Shown in pieces: positions 35,382-44,699 of a stretch of DNA of 64,000 nucleotides (its first letter is position 1; every line of letters begins with the position of its first letter). Made by a program: the position numbers and the translations under genes. The DNA comes from Pseudonocardia halophobica (lineage in GTDB: Bacteria > Actinomycetota > Actinomycetes > Mycobacteriales > Pseudonocardiaceae). The stretch lies in the NCBI RefSeq assembly GCF_027922425.1, contig NZ_BSFQ01000030.1:26779-90778 (forward strand), in the 5' to 3' direction. Under the pieces are notes generated by a model. It saw only the letters and a list, made by a program, of their open reading frames with translations, searched no databases and had not been told where the DNA came from.

Positions 35382-35521
35382 TCCTCCGCCGCGCGCGGCC
35401 GGGGGATCGGCGGCGCGGCGAACTCCAGCTCGAACCCCAGCTGCTCCCCCTCCGGCGCATTGGGCGCGCGGTAGTGCCCTTTCACCCAGCCCAGCGCACG
35501 CGGGTGGCCGTGCACGAACAT
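35315..35521 (-). CDS. Small hypothetical protein
   Basis: A 68-residue frame starting FVHGHPRALGWVKGHYRAP, supported by an excellent AAGGGAGG ribosome site 5 nt before the ATG. Its last third overlaps the MFS remnant on the other strand and looks non-native. The product has no recognisable domain. It may be a truncated gene. Confidence 0.35.
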   Translation of the reverse strand: MFVHGHPRALGWVKGHYRAPNAPEGEQLGFELEFAAPPIPRPRAAEDQPVRSRSRVSPSTLITAASER

Positions 35522-35578
35522 CGCGGCCTCCCTTCGCGGCCCGCACCCAGTGCAGCACGACCCACCGACAGAAACCGA

Positions 35579-36586
35579 TCAGGTGCGCGGCGGCCCGCTC
35601 GTCCCGCGGACCACAAGCCGCGTGGGCAGGTCGACGTCCGGGACCTCGTCCAGCCGTCCGGCCAGCGCGTCGAGCAGCAGCGCCGCGGCGCGTTCGCCCT
35701 GCTCACGGGCCGGTTGCGCGACGGTGGTGAGGTCGGCGAACTCGGCCACCGCCTGGTCGTCGAACCCGACGACGGACATCTGGCCGGGCACGTCGAGCCC
35801 GGCCCGCCGCAGCGTCCGCAGGGCGCCGAGGGCCATCTCGTCGGACATCGCGAGCAGGGCGGTGGGCAGCCGGGGACCACTGAGCAGCCGCTCGACGGCC
35901 CGGGCGCCGGCGACGGCGTCGTGCCCCGCCGGGATCACCCACTCCGGCCGCAGCGGCAGCCCGGCCTCCGCGAGGGCCTCGGTGAACCCGACGCGGCGGG
36001 CGTCCGTGGTGTCCCGCCCGACCGTGTCGTCGGGATCGAAGGACAGCAGACCGATCTCCGTGTGCCCCAGCGCGACCAGGTGCCGCACCGCGGTCGCTGC
36101 CCCGGCGCGGTCGTCGATCCCCACCCGCGGCCGCCCCGGGAACGTCCCGCCGACGACGGCGATCGGCACGGCGAGCCGCTCCAGCACCTCGCGCTCCGCC
36201 TCGGTGAACGACGACGCCACGACGATCAGCCCGGCGACGGCCCAGCGCTCCAGCGTGGCGAAGACGTGCGCGCGGCCCTCGGGGTCGCCGACGTTGTGCA
36301 GCAGCAGCTGGTGCCCGCCGGAACGCAGCACCTTCTCCACCCCGCCGACGGCCTCGGCGAAGAACCAGGCCGACGGGAAGCGGGCGAGCGCCGCGACCGC
36401 GGGCGGCGCGGCGCGGCGGACCGGGCGCTCGGGCGGCAGGTAGGCCAGCTCCGCGACCGCGCGCCGGATGCGTTCCCGGGTGTCGGCGGCGACGTAGGAC
36501 GTCCCCGACAACGAGCGCGAGACGGTCGACGGCGCGACGCCGGCGAGGCGCGCCACGTCCCGGATGTTGGCCCGTCGCCTGTCCAT
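35579..36586 (-). CDS. LacI family transcriptional regulator
   Basis: A 335-residue LacI/GalR repressor. The N-terminal HTH is IRDVARLAGVAPSTVSRSLS, followed by the hinge helix and a periplasmic-binding-like sugar-sensing domain (GLIVVASSFTEAE, AMSDEMALGALRTL, SVVGFDDQAVAEFADL). GGGGAGGCGGG precedes the ATG. It is divergent from an alpha-glucosidase gene, so it should respond to an alpha-glucoside and repress that gene and itself. Confidence 0.9.
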   Translation of the reverse strand: MDRRRANIRDVARLAGVAPSTVSRSLSGTSYVAADTRERIRRAVAELAYLPPERPVRRAAPPAVAALARFPSAWFFAEAVGGVEKVLRSGGHQLLLHNVGDPEGRAHVFATLERWAVAGLIVVASSFTEAEREVLERLAVPIAVVGGTFPGRPRVGIDDRAGAATAVRHLVALGHTEIGLLSFDPDDTVGRDTTDARRVGFTEALAEAGLPLRPEWVIPAGHDAVAGARAVERLLSGPRLPTALLAMSDEMALGALRTLRRAGLDVPGQMSVVGFDDQAVAEFADLTTVAQPAREQGERAAALLLDALAGRLDEVPDVDLPTRLVVRGTSGPPRT

Positions 36587-36603
36587 CCCGCCTCCCCGCC
36601 GTA

Positions 36604-36631
36604 CCTGTGGAACAGTATGGAACAGCAGGCA
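36604..36631. promoter_or_regulatory. Candidate LacI-type operator
   Basis: In the 63-bp divergent intergenic region the heptamer GGAACAG occurs twice, 11 bp apart, and the first copy forms CTGT-GGA-ACAG. This is not the classical LacI consensus, but the position is right for control of both genes. Confidence 0.35.
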
Positions 36632-36649
36632 ACGCGAGCGGGAGGTTCC

Positions 36650-38287
36650 ATGTCCGACACGGCCGCGTGGTGGCGGAGCGCCGTGATCTACCAGGTGTAC
36701 ATCCGCAGCTTCGCGGACGGCGACGGCGACGGCATCGGCGACGTCGCCGGCCTCCGGCAGCGCCTGGACCATCTCGCCGACCTGGGCGTCGACGCGATCT
36801 GGATCAACCCGTGGTACCCGTCGCCGCTGGCCGACGCGGGCTACGACGTGTCCGACTACCGGGACATCGACCCCCGCTTCGGTACGCTGGCCGACGCCGA
36901 GGCGCTCGTCCGCGAGGCCCACGACCGGGACCTGCGGATCATCCTCGACATCGTCCCGAACCACACCTCGAGCGAGCACGCGTGGTTCCGCGAGGCGCTG
37001 CGCGCCGGCCCCGGCTCCCCCGAGCGCGACCGCTACATCTTCCGGCCCGGGCGCGGGCCCGGCGGCAACCGGCCGCCCAACGACTGGCGCGCGATGTTCG
37101 GCGGCGGCGCGTGGACCCGCGTCACCGAGCCCGACGGCACGCCCGGCGAGTGGTACCTGCACCTGTTCGACGTCGAGCAGCCCGACCTGAACTGGGAGAA
37201 CCCGGAGGTCCGCGCCGACTTCGAGAAGACCCTGCGGTTCTGGTTCGACCGCGGGGTGGACGGCTTCCGGATCGACGTCGCCAACTCGCTGATCAAGGAG
37301 CAGGGGCTCCCGGACGTCGGCGACCGGCAGCACCACGACCCGGGCCCGCACCCGCACTGGGACCGCGACGAGGTGCACGACGTCTACCGCGAGTGGCGCG
37401 CGGTGGCCGACACCTACGACCCGCCGAAGGTGTTCGTGGCCGAGGCGTGGGTGCCCGAGGCGGACCGCTTCGCCCGCTACCTGCGGCCGGACGAGCTGCA
37501 CACCGCCTTCAACTTCGACTTCCTCAAGGCGGCCTGGCGCGCTCCGGCGCTGCGCGAGTCCGTCGAGCGCACGCTGCGCGAGCACGCCGTCGTCGGGGCA
37601 CCGCCGACCTGGGTGCTGTCCAACCACGACGTCGCGCGGCACACCTCCCGCCTGGCCCGCGACCCCGCCGCCGGCATCGGCACCTCGCTCGACTCGATGA
37701 TCGACCTCCCGGCGGACCTGGACGCCGGGCTGCGCCGCGCTCGCGCCGCCGCGCTGCTGATCTTCGCGCTGCCCGGCGGCGCCTACGTCTACCAAGGCGA
37801 CGAGCTGGGATTGCCGGAGGTCGAGGACCTGCCGGAGGCGTCCCTGGACGACCCGACCTGGCGCCGTTCGGGGCACACCCAGCGTGGCCGGGACGGCTGC
37901 CGCGTCCCGATCCCCTGGTCCGGCGACGGTCCGCCGTTCGGCTTCGGCCCCGGCGACGACCAGCCGTGGCTCCCGCAGCCCGAGTGGTTCTCCCGGTTCA
38001 CCGTCGAGCGCGCGGACAAGGACCCCGAGTCGATGCTCGCGCTGTACCGGCGGGCGCTGCGGATCCGCCGCGAGACGGCCGCGCTGGGCGACGGGCCGCT
38101 GACCTGGCTCGACGTCCCGCCCGGTGCCCTCGGTTTCGCCCGCGACCACGGCTTCGCGCTGTTGCTCAACGTCGACGCCGAGCCGTTTGCCCTCCCCGAG
38201 GGCGCCGAGGTGCTGCTGGCCAGCGGCCCGCTGACCGACGACGGACTGCTCCCGCAGGACACGACGGTCTGGCTGCACGTCGCATAG
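36650..38287 (+). CDS. GH13 alpha-glucosidase
   Basis: A 545-residue cytoplasmic glycoside hydrolase (oligo-1,6-/alpha-glucosidase group). Conserved regions are DIVPNHTSSEH (I), GFRIDVANSL (II, nucleophile Asp), FVAEAWVPE (III, acid Glu) and VLSNHDVARH (IV, third Asp). The QPDLNWENPEV and YQGDELGLPEV segments are typical of the group. It frees glucose from alpha-linked oligosaccharides. The divergent LacI regulator is the likely controller. Confidence 0.92.
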   Translation: MSDTAAWWRSAVIYQVYIRSFADGDGDGIGDVAGLRQRLDHLADLGVDAIWINPWYPSPLADAGYDVSDYRDIDPRFGTLADAEALVREAHDRDLRIILDIVPNHTSSEHAWFREALRAGPGSPERDRYIFRPGRGPGGNRPPNDWRAMFGGGAWTRVTEPDGTPGEWYLHLFDVEQPDLNWENPEVRADFEKTLRFWFDRGVDGFRIDVANSLIKEQGLPDVGDRQHHDPGPHPHWDRDEVHDVYREWRAVADTYDPPKVFVAEAWVPEADRFARYLRPDELHTAFNFDFLKAAWRAPALRESVERTLREHAVVGAPPTWVLSNHDVARHTSRLARDPAAGIGTSLDSMIDLPADLDAGLRRARAAALLIFALPGGAYVYQGDELGLPEVEDLPEASLDDPTWRRSGHTQRGRDGCRVPIPWSGDGPPFGFGPGDDQPWLPQPEWFSRFTVERADKDPESMLALYRRALRIRRETAALGDGPLTWLDVPPGALGFARDHGFALLLNVDAEPFALPEGAEVLLASGPLTDDGLLPQDTTVWLHVA

Positions 38288-38343
38288 CCGCTGCTCCGGA
38301 TGCGGGAGTGACGCGGGGCGCGCCGCGCCCCGACGATGCCCGG

Positions 38344-39117
38344 GTGGAGCCGAGCGAGCAGACGACCGGTTACCGGGCGGAGTACCGGGACCTGCTCACC
38401 CAGGCGTACGACCTGGACAAGCCGGCGGCACCGGCCGACGAGCTCTCGTTCCTGCTCACCGCGGTCGGGGCGGCGGAGCCCGTGCTGGAGCTGATGTGCG
38501 GGAGCGGGCGGTTCCTGCTGCCCCTGCTCGCGGCCGGCGTCGACGTCGACGGGGTGGACGCCTCCCCGTCCATGCTCGACGCCTGTCGCGAGCACGCCGC
38601 CGAGCAGTGCCTCGACGTCTCGGGGCGGCTGCACGAGCAGCGCGCGGAGAACCTGCGGCTGCGCCGCCGGTACCGCGCCGCGTTCTGCGCCGCCGGGTCC
38701 TGGGGCCTGGTCGCCGGCGACGACGAGGTGGCCCGCGCGCTCGCCGCCGTCCGCGCGCACCTGCTCCAGGGCGGCACCTTCCACTTCGAGGTCGAGACCG
38801 GCCCGGAGCCGCCGGGCGCACCGGGCGGCGTGACCTGGTGGACCCGGCCCGACGGCGCCGTCATCACCGCCCGCGGCGGCAACCGGATCGACCCCGCCAC
38901 CGGCCTCGAGCACGGTGTCGGGATCTACGAGCTGTTCGTCGACGGCGTGCTGGTGCACACCGAGCTGAACCGCTGGGTGCGCCGCTTCTGGTCGGCCGAC
39001 GCGATCGCCGCGGCGGTCCGCGCGGCCGGGTTCGCCGAGGTCGTCGTCCGGTCCGGGTACTCCGACGAGCCGCCCGGTCCCGACGACGTCCTGCTCACCG
39101 TGCACGCGACCCGATGA
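38344..39117 (+). CDS. Class I SAM-dependent methyltransferase
   Basis: A 257-residue methyltransferase. Motif I is VLELMCGSGRFLLPLL, and the acidic loop is GVDASPSMLDACREH. The rest has the alternating strand-helix pattern of the fold. The substrate is unknown. It follows the glucosidase by 56 nt and may share its transcript. Confidence 0.8.
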   Translation: MEPSEQTTGYRAEYRDLLTQAYDLDKPAAPADELSFLLTAVGAAEPVLELMCGSGRFLLPLLAAGVDVDGVDASPSMLDACREHAAEQCLDVSGRLHEQRAENLRLRRRYRAAFCAAGSWGLVAGDDEVARALAAVRAHLLQGGTFHFEVETGPEPPGAPGGVTWWTRPDGAVITARGGNRIDPATGLEHGVGIYELFVDGVLVHTELNRWVRRFWSADAIAAAVRAAGFAEVVVRSGYSDEPPGPDDVLLTVHATR

Positions 39118-39146
39118 GTCCCCGGCGTCTCGGCGGTCGGCCCTGC

Positions 39147-40247
39147 ATGAGCAGCCTCACGGACGCCCTCGCCCCGTACGTGGCCGACGGCTCGGTGCCC
39201 GGGGTCGTCGCCGGCGTCGAGCGCGGGAGTGAGCTGGAGGTCGTCGTGCTGGGCGGGACCGGCCCCGGCGGCCCTCCGCTGCGCCGTGACGCGCTCTTCC
39301 GGATCGCCTCGATCTCGAAGCCGATCACCGCCGTCGCCGCGCTCACGCTGGTCGAGGAGGGCACGATCCGGCTCGACGAGCACGTGGACCGGCTGCTCCC
39401 CGAGCTCGCCGATCGCCGGGTGCTGCGGTCCGAGGCCGCGGAGCTGGGCGACACCGTGCCCGCGCCGCGGCCGATCACCGTCGAGGACCTGCTGACGTTC
39501 CGGTCCGGGCTCGGTGTGCCACCGCTGGAACCCGGGACCCTGCCCTGGCAGCGCGCCTACGCCGACGCCCGGCTCGGCGGCGACGGTCCGCCAGGCTCGC
39601 ACCCCGTGCCGCCGCCCGACGAGTGGGCGCGCCGGCTCGGCACCCTCCCGCTCCTGGCCCCGCCGGGCGAGCGCTGGCTCTACCACACCGGGTCCGACGC
39701 GCTGGGCGTCCTGATCGCGCGGGCCGCCGGCACGAGCCTCGGCGCGCTGCTGACGGAGCGGGTGCTGGCCCCGCTCGGCATGGTCGACACCGGGTTCTCC
39801 GTGCCGGCCACGCAGCTGCACCGCTTCCAGCCGCAATGGCAGGGCGGCGCAGTGTTCGATCCTGTCGACGGGCGGTGGGCCCGGCCGCCGGAGTTCGAGT
39901 CCGGCGGCGGTGGGCTGGCCTCCACGCTCGACGACCTGCTGGCCTTCGCCCGCATGCTGCGCCGCGGCGGCGCTCCGGTGCTGCGCCAGGAGACCGTCAC
40001 CGCGATGACCCGCAACCGGCTGACCGAGGACCAGCGCGCAGGTGCGCGGCTCTTCCTCGGGGGTGCCGGGTGGGGCCTCGGCATGAGCGTCGGACCCGAC
40101 GGCCGCTACGGCTGGGACGGCGGCCTCGGCAGCTCCTGGCGCAACGACCCCGCCCGCGACCTCACCGGCATCCTGCTCACCCAGGCGATGTGGCCCGACC
40201 CCACCGGCTCACCCGTCACCCACGCCTTCTGGAAGACCGTCGGCTGA
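39147..40247 (+). CDS. Serine beta-lactamase-fold hydrolase
   Basis: A 366-residue class C beta-lactamase/esterase-like protein. The SxxK motif is Ser55-I-S-Lys58 and the Tyr of the YxN-like motif is in RWLYHTGSDALG. There is no signal peptide, so it is probably a cytoplasmic esterase or peptidase rather than a resistance enzyme. It is on the same strand as, and 29 nt after, the methyltransferase gene. Confidence 0.82.
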   Translation: MSSLTDALAPYVADGSVPGVVAGVERGSELEVVVLGGTGPGGPPLRRDALFRIASISKPITAVAALTLVEEGTIRLDEHVDRLLPELADRRVLRSEAAELGDTVPAPRPITVEDLLTFRSGLGVPPLEPGTLPWQRAYADARLGGDGPPGSHPVPPPDEWARRLGTLPLLAPPGERWLYHTGSDALGVLIARAAGTSLGALLTERVLAPLGMVDTGFSVPATQLHRFQPQWQGGAVFDPVDGRWARPPEFESGGGGLASTLDDLLAFARMLRRGGAPVLRQETVTAMTRNRLTEDQRAGARLFLGGAGWGLGMSVGPDGRYGWDGGLGSSWRNDPARDLTGILLTQAMWPDPTGSPVTHAFWKTVG

Positions 40248-40408
40248 TCCCACGACCGTCACGCTGAGCGACTACGGTTCGGCGCGTCGCTCACGAAGCG
40301 TTTCGAACCACGCGGCCGAGTGGCACACGGTCGAGTGGAAGCCTTGTGCGCGAAGGGCACCACGACTGCGGACGGTGCACGCTCCCGAGTCGTGAGGGAG
40401 CACACACC

Positions 40409-41818
40409 ATGATCGTCACCGCGCCGCGGGCGGCCGGCCCGACCCCGCTTGTCCGCCGGACGGGCGGGTGGGACGGCCGCGCGACGCTGCTGGGCACGGC
40501 GCTCGGCGTGGCCGTCCTGGCCCAGGGCGCGTTCTACGCCGGCCCGTTCACGGTGGTCGCCGCGCTCGTCGCCGGTGCCGGGGTCCTGGCCGTGGTCCAC
40601 CGCGCCCCGGTTCCGCGCCCGCTGTCGATCGCGGCGGCCTGCTGGGCCGGCTTCGCGCTGTGGGTGCTGGTCCGGGCCCTGCTCGACGACGCCGTGGCCT
40701 ACGCGGTCCCGGCCGCCGCCGTCGCGCTGCTGCTCGCGGTCGCCCTGCCGGTCGCGGCCGGGCTCGGCGGGGAGGGGCGGCGGCTGCTGCAGACCGTCGC
40801 GCTCGCGCTCGCCGTGGTCGTCGCCGCGTCCGGGTGGGTCGGCACGGCGCTGCACCTGTCCCCCCTGTCGATGCCCTCCTCCGGACTGTGGCGCGCCGCC
40901 GCCACGATCACCTACGCCAACGCGGCCGGCGCCGCGCTGGTCACCGGCCTGCTGCTCGCGCTGGTCACGCTGCCCGCGACCCGCTCGCTGCTCCGCCGGG
41001 CCGTGGTCGCGACCCTGGTGCTCGGGCTCGCGGTCACGATGAGCCGCGGCGCCGTACTGGCCCTCGCGGTCGGGATTGCCGTGCTACTGGCGACCGCCGC
41101 CGGGCGTCGCGGCGTCCGCGGTCTCCACCCCGTGGTCCCGGCCGTCGCGGTGCCGTGCGCCGCGCTGCTGCCTTCCCTGCCCGACGGCGCGGAGGCGCGA
41201 CCGCTGCTCGCCCTCGGCGGGCTCGTGGTGGGCGCCGCCGTGCTGCTCGCGGCCGACCGGCGGCGCCGGGCCGCGGCCGGGACCGCGCTGGGCGCCGTGC
41301 TGCTCGGCCTCGCCGACCTCGTCACCGGCCCGCTGACCGGGGCCGACCCGGCCGTGGCCGTCGACGCCATCACCGAGACCCGGCTGACCGGCGCGTCCGC
41401 GGACCGGGTCGACCTGGTCCGGGAGACGCTGGCGCACTTCGCCACCGCCCCTGTGACGGGCGTCGGTCCGGGGATGCTGGACCTCACCTACGTCGACCAC
41501 GCCGGGCGGCTCGTGCACGCCTGGTTCACGCACCTCGAGTACCTGCAGGTCGCCGCGGAGACCGGACTCGTCGGCCTGACGCTCGTGCTGGCCGGTACCG
41601 CCGCGCTGGTCGCCGCCGCGTGGCGGGCACGCAAGGCGCGCCGTCTCCCGCTCCGCGCCGCCGGGGCGCTCGCCGTCCTCGCCGCGTTCGCCACCCAGAG
41701 CGCGCTCGACTTCCTCTGGCACGTCCCCGCGTTGCCGCTGCTGGTGTGCCTCGCCGTGGCCACCCTCCTGCCCGCCCCCGCCCGAACCGACACCGTCACG
41801 AAGGAGCCCGTCCGATGA
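40409..41818 (+). CDS. O-antigen ligase/Wzy-like polytopic membrane protein
   Basis: A 469-residue protein with about ten to twelve transmembrane helices. A loop with RVDLVRETLAHFATAPVTG leads to the VGPGMLDLTY region, and WFTHLEYLQVAAETGLVGL matches the Wzy_C/O-antigen-ligase family. Such proteins join or polymerise glycans on a lipid carrier at the outer membrane face. A small exported protein is coupled to its stop codon. Confidence 0.8.
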   Translation: MIVTAPRAAGPTPLVRRTGGWDGRATLLGTALGVAVLAQGAFYAGPFTVVAALVAGAGVLAVVHRAPVPRPLSIAAACWAGFALWVLVRALLDDAVAYAVPAAAVALLLAVALPVAAGLGGEGRRLLQTVALALAVVVAASGWVGTALHLSPLSMPSSGLWRAAATITYANAAGAALVTGLLLALVTLPATRSLLRRAVVATLVLGLAVTMSRGAVLALAVGIAVLLATAAGRRGVRGLHPVVPAVAVPCAALLPSLPDGAEARPLLALGGLVVGAAVLLAADRRRRAAAGTALGAVLLGLADLVTGPLTGADPAVAVDAITETRLTGASADRVDLVRETLAHFATAPVTGVGPGMLDLTYVDHAGRLVHAWFTHLEYLQVAAETGLVGLTLVLAGTAALVAAAWRARKARRLPLRAAGALAVLAAFATQSALDFLWHVPALPLLVCLAVATLLPAPARTDTVTKEPVR

Positions 41819-42102
41819 GTCGCTCGTCCTCCGGCCGCACCGGCGCCCGCACCGCGCTGCGCGCCGGCCTGGTCCTCGCCGCCAGCGGGGTGCTGGTCTG
41901 GGCCGGCGGGGCCGCACCGGCCCTCGCCCAGTTCAGCCCGCCCACCTACGTCACCTGCACGAACCTGCCCGGTCTCGGCACCGGGGTCGCCGTCGGGCAG
42001 GGCAGCGCGCCCGTGCCCGCCGGACTCTGCGGCCCGGTCGGCGGGTTCAGTGCGCCGGCCGTCCAGCCCGCCCCGCCGATGGTGCCGGGCAGCCCGTTCT
42101 GA
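41815..42102 (+). CDS. Small exported protein of unknown function
   Basis: A 95-residue protein with a twin-Arg-less Sec signal (ALRAGLVLAASGVLVWAGG, probable cleavage after ALA near residue 38). The mature part is short, Pro/Gly-rich and has two cysteines (VTCTNLP, GLCGPVGG) that could pair. It starts inside the stop of the ligase-like gene (ATGA), so the two are coupled. It may be an accessory to the glycan enzyme. Confidence 0.65.
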   Translation: MSRSSSGRTGARTALRAGLVLAASGVLVWAGGAAPALAQFSPPTYVTCTNLPGLGTGVAVGQGSAPVPAGLCGPVGGFSAPAVQPAPPMVPGSPF

Positions 42103-42149
42103 CCGCCGCGACGCCCGGTCCAGCAGCGCGGCCGGGTCGACGCGGTCCC

Positions 42150-42536
42150 CTACCGGTAGCGGTCGTCGTACCGGGCCCGGGCGCGCTCCCGGACGGCGCG
42201 GGCCGCGGCATCGCGCACGGCCTGTGCGTGGCCCGGCGGATAGCCGGCCCTGCGCACACGGTGGTCCACCGAGTCGTGCAGCAGGAAGATCGCGAACTGG
42301 GCGGACACCAGCCAGCCCAGCAGCAGCCCGCACAGCCGCACCCACAGCGGCCCGGGCACGAACAGCACGATCGGCACCGAGACGAGCGTCAGCGGGAGCG
42401 CCGTGCGCAGCAGGTGCCGCGCCACCCAGGTCGGGCAGGTCGCGTCGTACAGCACCCACTCGCGGTACCGCTCCGGCAGCCGCCCGCCGACCGCGTACCA
42501 GACCCACCGGGCGGGACCCGGCCGCTGCACAGCCAC
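42150..42536 (-). CDS. DUF5313-like membrane protein
   Basis: A 128-residue protein starting with a QRPGPARWVWYAVGG segment. It then has two hydrophobic helices (LPLTLVSVPIVLFVPGPLWV and LCGLLLGWLVSAQFAIFLL) and a basic, Arg-rich tail. This fits the DUF5313 family of mycobacteria and relatives; the function is unknown. A TAGCCT -10 box ends 7 nt before the GTG, indicating a leaderless start. Confidence 0.7.
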   Translation of the reverse strand: MAVQRPGPARWVWYAVGGRLPERYREWVLYDATCPTWVARHLLRTALPLTLVSVPIVLFVPGPLWVRLCGLLLGWLVSAQFAIFLLHDSVDHRVRRAGYPPGHAQAVRDAAARAVRERARARYDDRYR

Positions 42537-42573
42537 GCGACCGAGGCTAGTCGGGTGGGTGTGGACTGACTGC

Positions 42574-43353
42574 GTGATCACCGCGGAGCTTCGGACACGG
42601 ACCACCACGGCCCACTCGCAGCGATCATGAAGGTGGCAGGCGGCCCGGACCGCTCGCGCACCGTCCGTGATCGCGACGAGCGTGCAGCCAGTGCTCCCTC
42701 CACGACCACCACTGCACAACGACAGTGATCTTCGACCGGCCGCCGGCGCGGACGAGCCGCGCGTCCTCAAGATCGCGACGACCGTGCAGCCAGTGCTCCC
42801 GGCACGACCACAACTACCCACTCACAGCGATCTTGGAGCCGACCAGCCGCCCGGACCGCCCGCGCACCCCCATGATCGCGAAGACCGTGCAACCAGTGCT
42901 CCCGCCACGACCACCACTGCTCACTCGCAGCGATCATGGAGCCGGCCATCGGCCCGGACCACCGTGAACCTCTCAAGATCGCGACGACCGTGCAGCCAGC
43001 GCCCCGGGCACAACCCCTGCTGCGCACTCACAACGATCTTGGGACCGGCCGGCGGCCGCGACGACTCACGCGTCCTCATGATCGCGACGGCCGTGCAGCC
43101 AGTACTCCCGGTACGACCACAACTGCCCACTCACAACGATCTTGAGCGTGGCCAGCGGCTCGGACAGCCCAAGCGTCTTCATGATCGCGACGAGTGTGTC
43201 GCCAGCGCTCCCGACACGACCACCACTACCCACTCACAGCGATCTTGGAGCCGACCAGCCGCCCGGACCGCCCGCACACCCTCCATCATCGCGAAGACCG
43301 TGCAACCAGTGCTCCCGGCGCAACCACCACTACCCACTCACAGCGATCATGGA
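42574..43353. repeat. Eight-copy tandem array, period ~103 bp
   Basis: Eight units in direct order. The left edges (GATC, or CATC in the last) are at 42576, 42669, 42771, 42874, 42977, 43080, 43183 and 43287, giving steps of 93, 102, 103, 103, 103, 103 and 104 bp. Each unit is a ~68-bp block with inverted ends (CAAGATCGC...GCGATCTTG or CATGATCGC...GCGATCATG) around a conserved core (GTGCAGCCAGTGCTCCCG, then CACGACCAC, then CCCACTCAC). A ~35-bp spacer, also partly conserved, follows. End pairs change together in units 3 and 4. I see no gene in this ~800-bp stretch. It lies between the 3' side of the LLM gene and the promoter of the DUF5313-like gene. Confidence 0.9.
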
Positions 43354-43388
43354 GTCGGCCGCCGGCGCGTTCCCCCGCACCACCACCC

Positions 43389-43419
43389 CTGCCGACCCGG
43401 CACGAGGCCGGGTCGGCAG
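43389..43419. terminator. Strong hairpin after the LLM gene
   Basis: Arms CTGCCGACCCGG and CCGGGTCGGCAG pair fully around a 7-nt loop, 16 nt past the stop codon of the monooxygenase gene. It separates that operon from the tandem array. Confidence 0.75.
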
Positions 43420-43434
43420 GGACGCAGGACCTGG

Positions 43435-44613
43435 TCAGTGGCGCAGGCCCGCCTGCTTGAGCAGCGGCATCACGTTGTCGCCGAAGTACTTGAGCTCCTC
43501 GTTGTAGTCGATGAGCCCGAAGATCATGCCCTCCATGCCGGCCTCGTTGAGCTTGCCGAGCTCCTCGGTGACCTGCTCGGGGGTGCCGACGATGGGGTAG
43601 CCGCCCCAGCCGGCGATGAAGCGCTCCTGCATCTCCTTGACCGCGTGGTCGAAGGACTGGCTGGCCCCGGACCCTGCGATCTTGATGACGTTGCCCGCGG
43701 CGCCCCAGTCGCCCTCGTCGACCACCTGCTGGAAGGCGCGCTTGGCCTCCTCCTCGGTGTCCCGGCAGACGACGAGGCCGTAGGTCATCACGTGGATGTC
43801 GCGCTGGTAGTCGTCGCGGGCCTTCGACTTCACCTTCTCGACGTACGCCTTGATGTTCTCCAGCGTGTCCAGCGAGGCGAAGTTGAAGTCGACGTTGCGG
43901 GCGGAGAACTCGATGCCCGATGGCGAGTTGCCCGCGTTGAGCAGCGCGGGCCGCGGGCCCTGGTGGGGCTTGGGGTAGGCCTCGAGCAGCTCGGCGTCGA
44001 AGTACCTGGAGTGGATGGAGAAGGTGCCCGGCTCGGTCCAGAGCTTGTTCACGAAGTTCAGCCACTCCTGGCCGTAGGCGTAGCGCTCGTCGTGCTCGCG
44101 CTGCTCGGAGCCGAACATCTCCATCTCCGGCGGCACCCAACCCATCACCATGTTCAGCGCGAAGCGGCCGCCGGAGATGCGGTCGACCGTGGTCGCCTGC
44201 TTGGCCGCGACGATCGGGTGCATCGTCGGCAGGTGCGACGTCGCGGCGACCGCGATCCGCTCGGTCGCCTCGGCGACGCCCGCCGCCCAGGTGTAGGTCT
44301 CGAAGCAGTTGCCGTTGAAGTTCGTGGACCCGCCGAAGCCCTTCCAGCGGGCGACGGGGACCAGGACGTCGAACCCGAGCCGGTCGGCGCGCTGCGCGAT
44401 CTCCTTGGTGTGCTCCCAGGTGATCTCGTAGCTCGACGGGGCGTGGCTCATGATCAGCCCGTAGGAGCAGTTGGTGCCGAACAGGCCCAGCTTCATCTTC
44501 TGGTCGCCGAACAGCGGGTTGGTCTCGGTGCGGTCGGCCGCGGGCTGGGTCTCGCTCGCGGGGCGGGGGTCGGTGGGGGCGAGGCCGAGGCGCTCGTTGG
44601 CGGTCACGGTCAT
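43435..44613 (-). CDS. LLM-class flavin-dependent monooxygenase (RutA-like)
   Basis: A 392-residue luciferase-like TIM-barrel monooxygenase. After a ~40-residue leader the barrel starts MKLGLFGTNCSYG. Family segments are ATSHLPTMHPIVAAKQATTV, DRISGGRFALNMVMGW and FSARNVDFNFASLDT. It resembles the RutA/FMN-dependent group, which uses reduced flavin and O2 to cleave C-N, C-S or C-halogen bonds or to oxidise carbonyls. It needs a separate flavin reductase; one is encoded in the same island. It lies 86 nt downstream of the aldehyde dehydrogenase gene on the same strand. GGAG precedes the ATG. Confidence 0.87.
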   Translation of the reverse strand: MTVTANERLGLAPTDPRPASETQPAADRTETNPLFGDQKMKLGLFGTNCSYGLIMSHAPSSYEITWEHTKEIAQRADRLGFDVLVPVARWKGFGGSTNFNGNCFETYTWAAGVAEATERIAVAATSHLPTMHPIVAAKQATTVDRISGGRFALNMVMGWVPPEMEMFGSEQREHDERYAYGQEWLNFVNKLWTEPGTFSIHSRYFDAELLEAYPKPHQGPRPALLNAGNSPSGIEFSARNVDFNFASLDTLENIKAYVEKVKSKARDDYQRDIHVMTYGLVVCRDTEEEAKRAFQQVVDEGDWGAAGNVIKIAGSGASQSFDHAVKEMQERFIAGWGGYPIVGTPEQVTEELGKLNEAGMEGMIFGLIDYNEELKYFGDNVMPLLKQAGLRH

Positions 44614-44699
44614 GGTCGTCTCCAGGGCAGAGGAACGAGCGGCACCTTCGCTCGAACCTGCTGAGCGAGAGTGCCGTTCGTGCGGAACGGTTACTGGGG

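Noticed and set aside
39147..40247. Antibiotic-resistance beta-lactamase
   Set aside because: It has SxxK but no signal peptide or class-defining KTG motif at the right place; an esterase/peptidase of the same fold is more likely.
42574..43353. CRISPR array
   Set aside because: The repeat block is ~68 bp with inverted ends, spacers resemble one another, and no cas genes are present.
42574..43353. MITE or integron attC cluster
   Set aside because: Units are tandem in one orientation with a constant period, no target-site duplications, no transposase or integrase, and no cassettes between units.
42667..44664. A 665-codon plus-strand frame across the tandem array
   Set aside because: The first part only translates the 103-bp repeat and the rest is antisense to the LLM gene.
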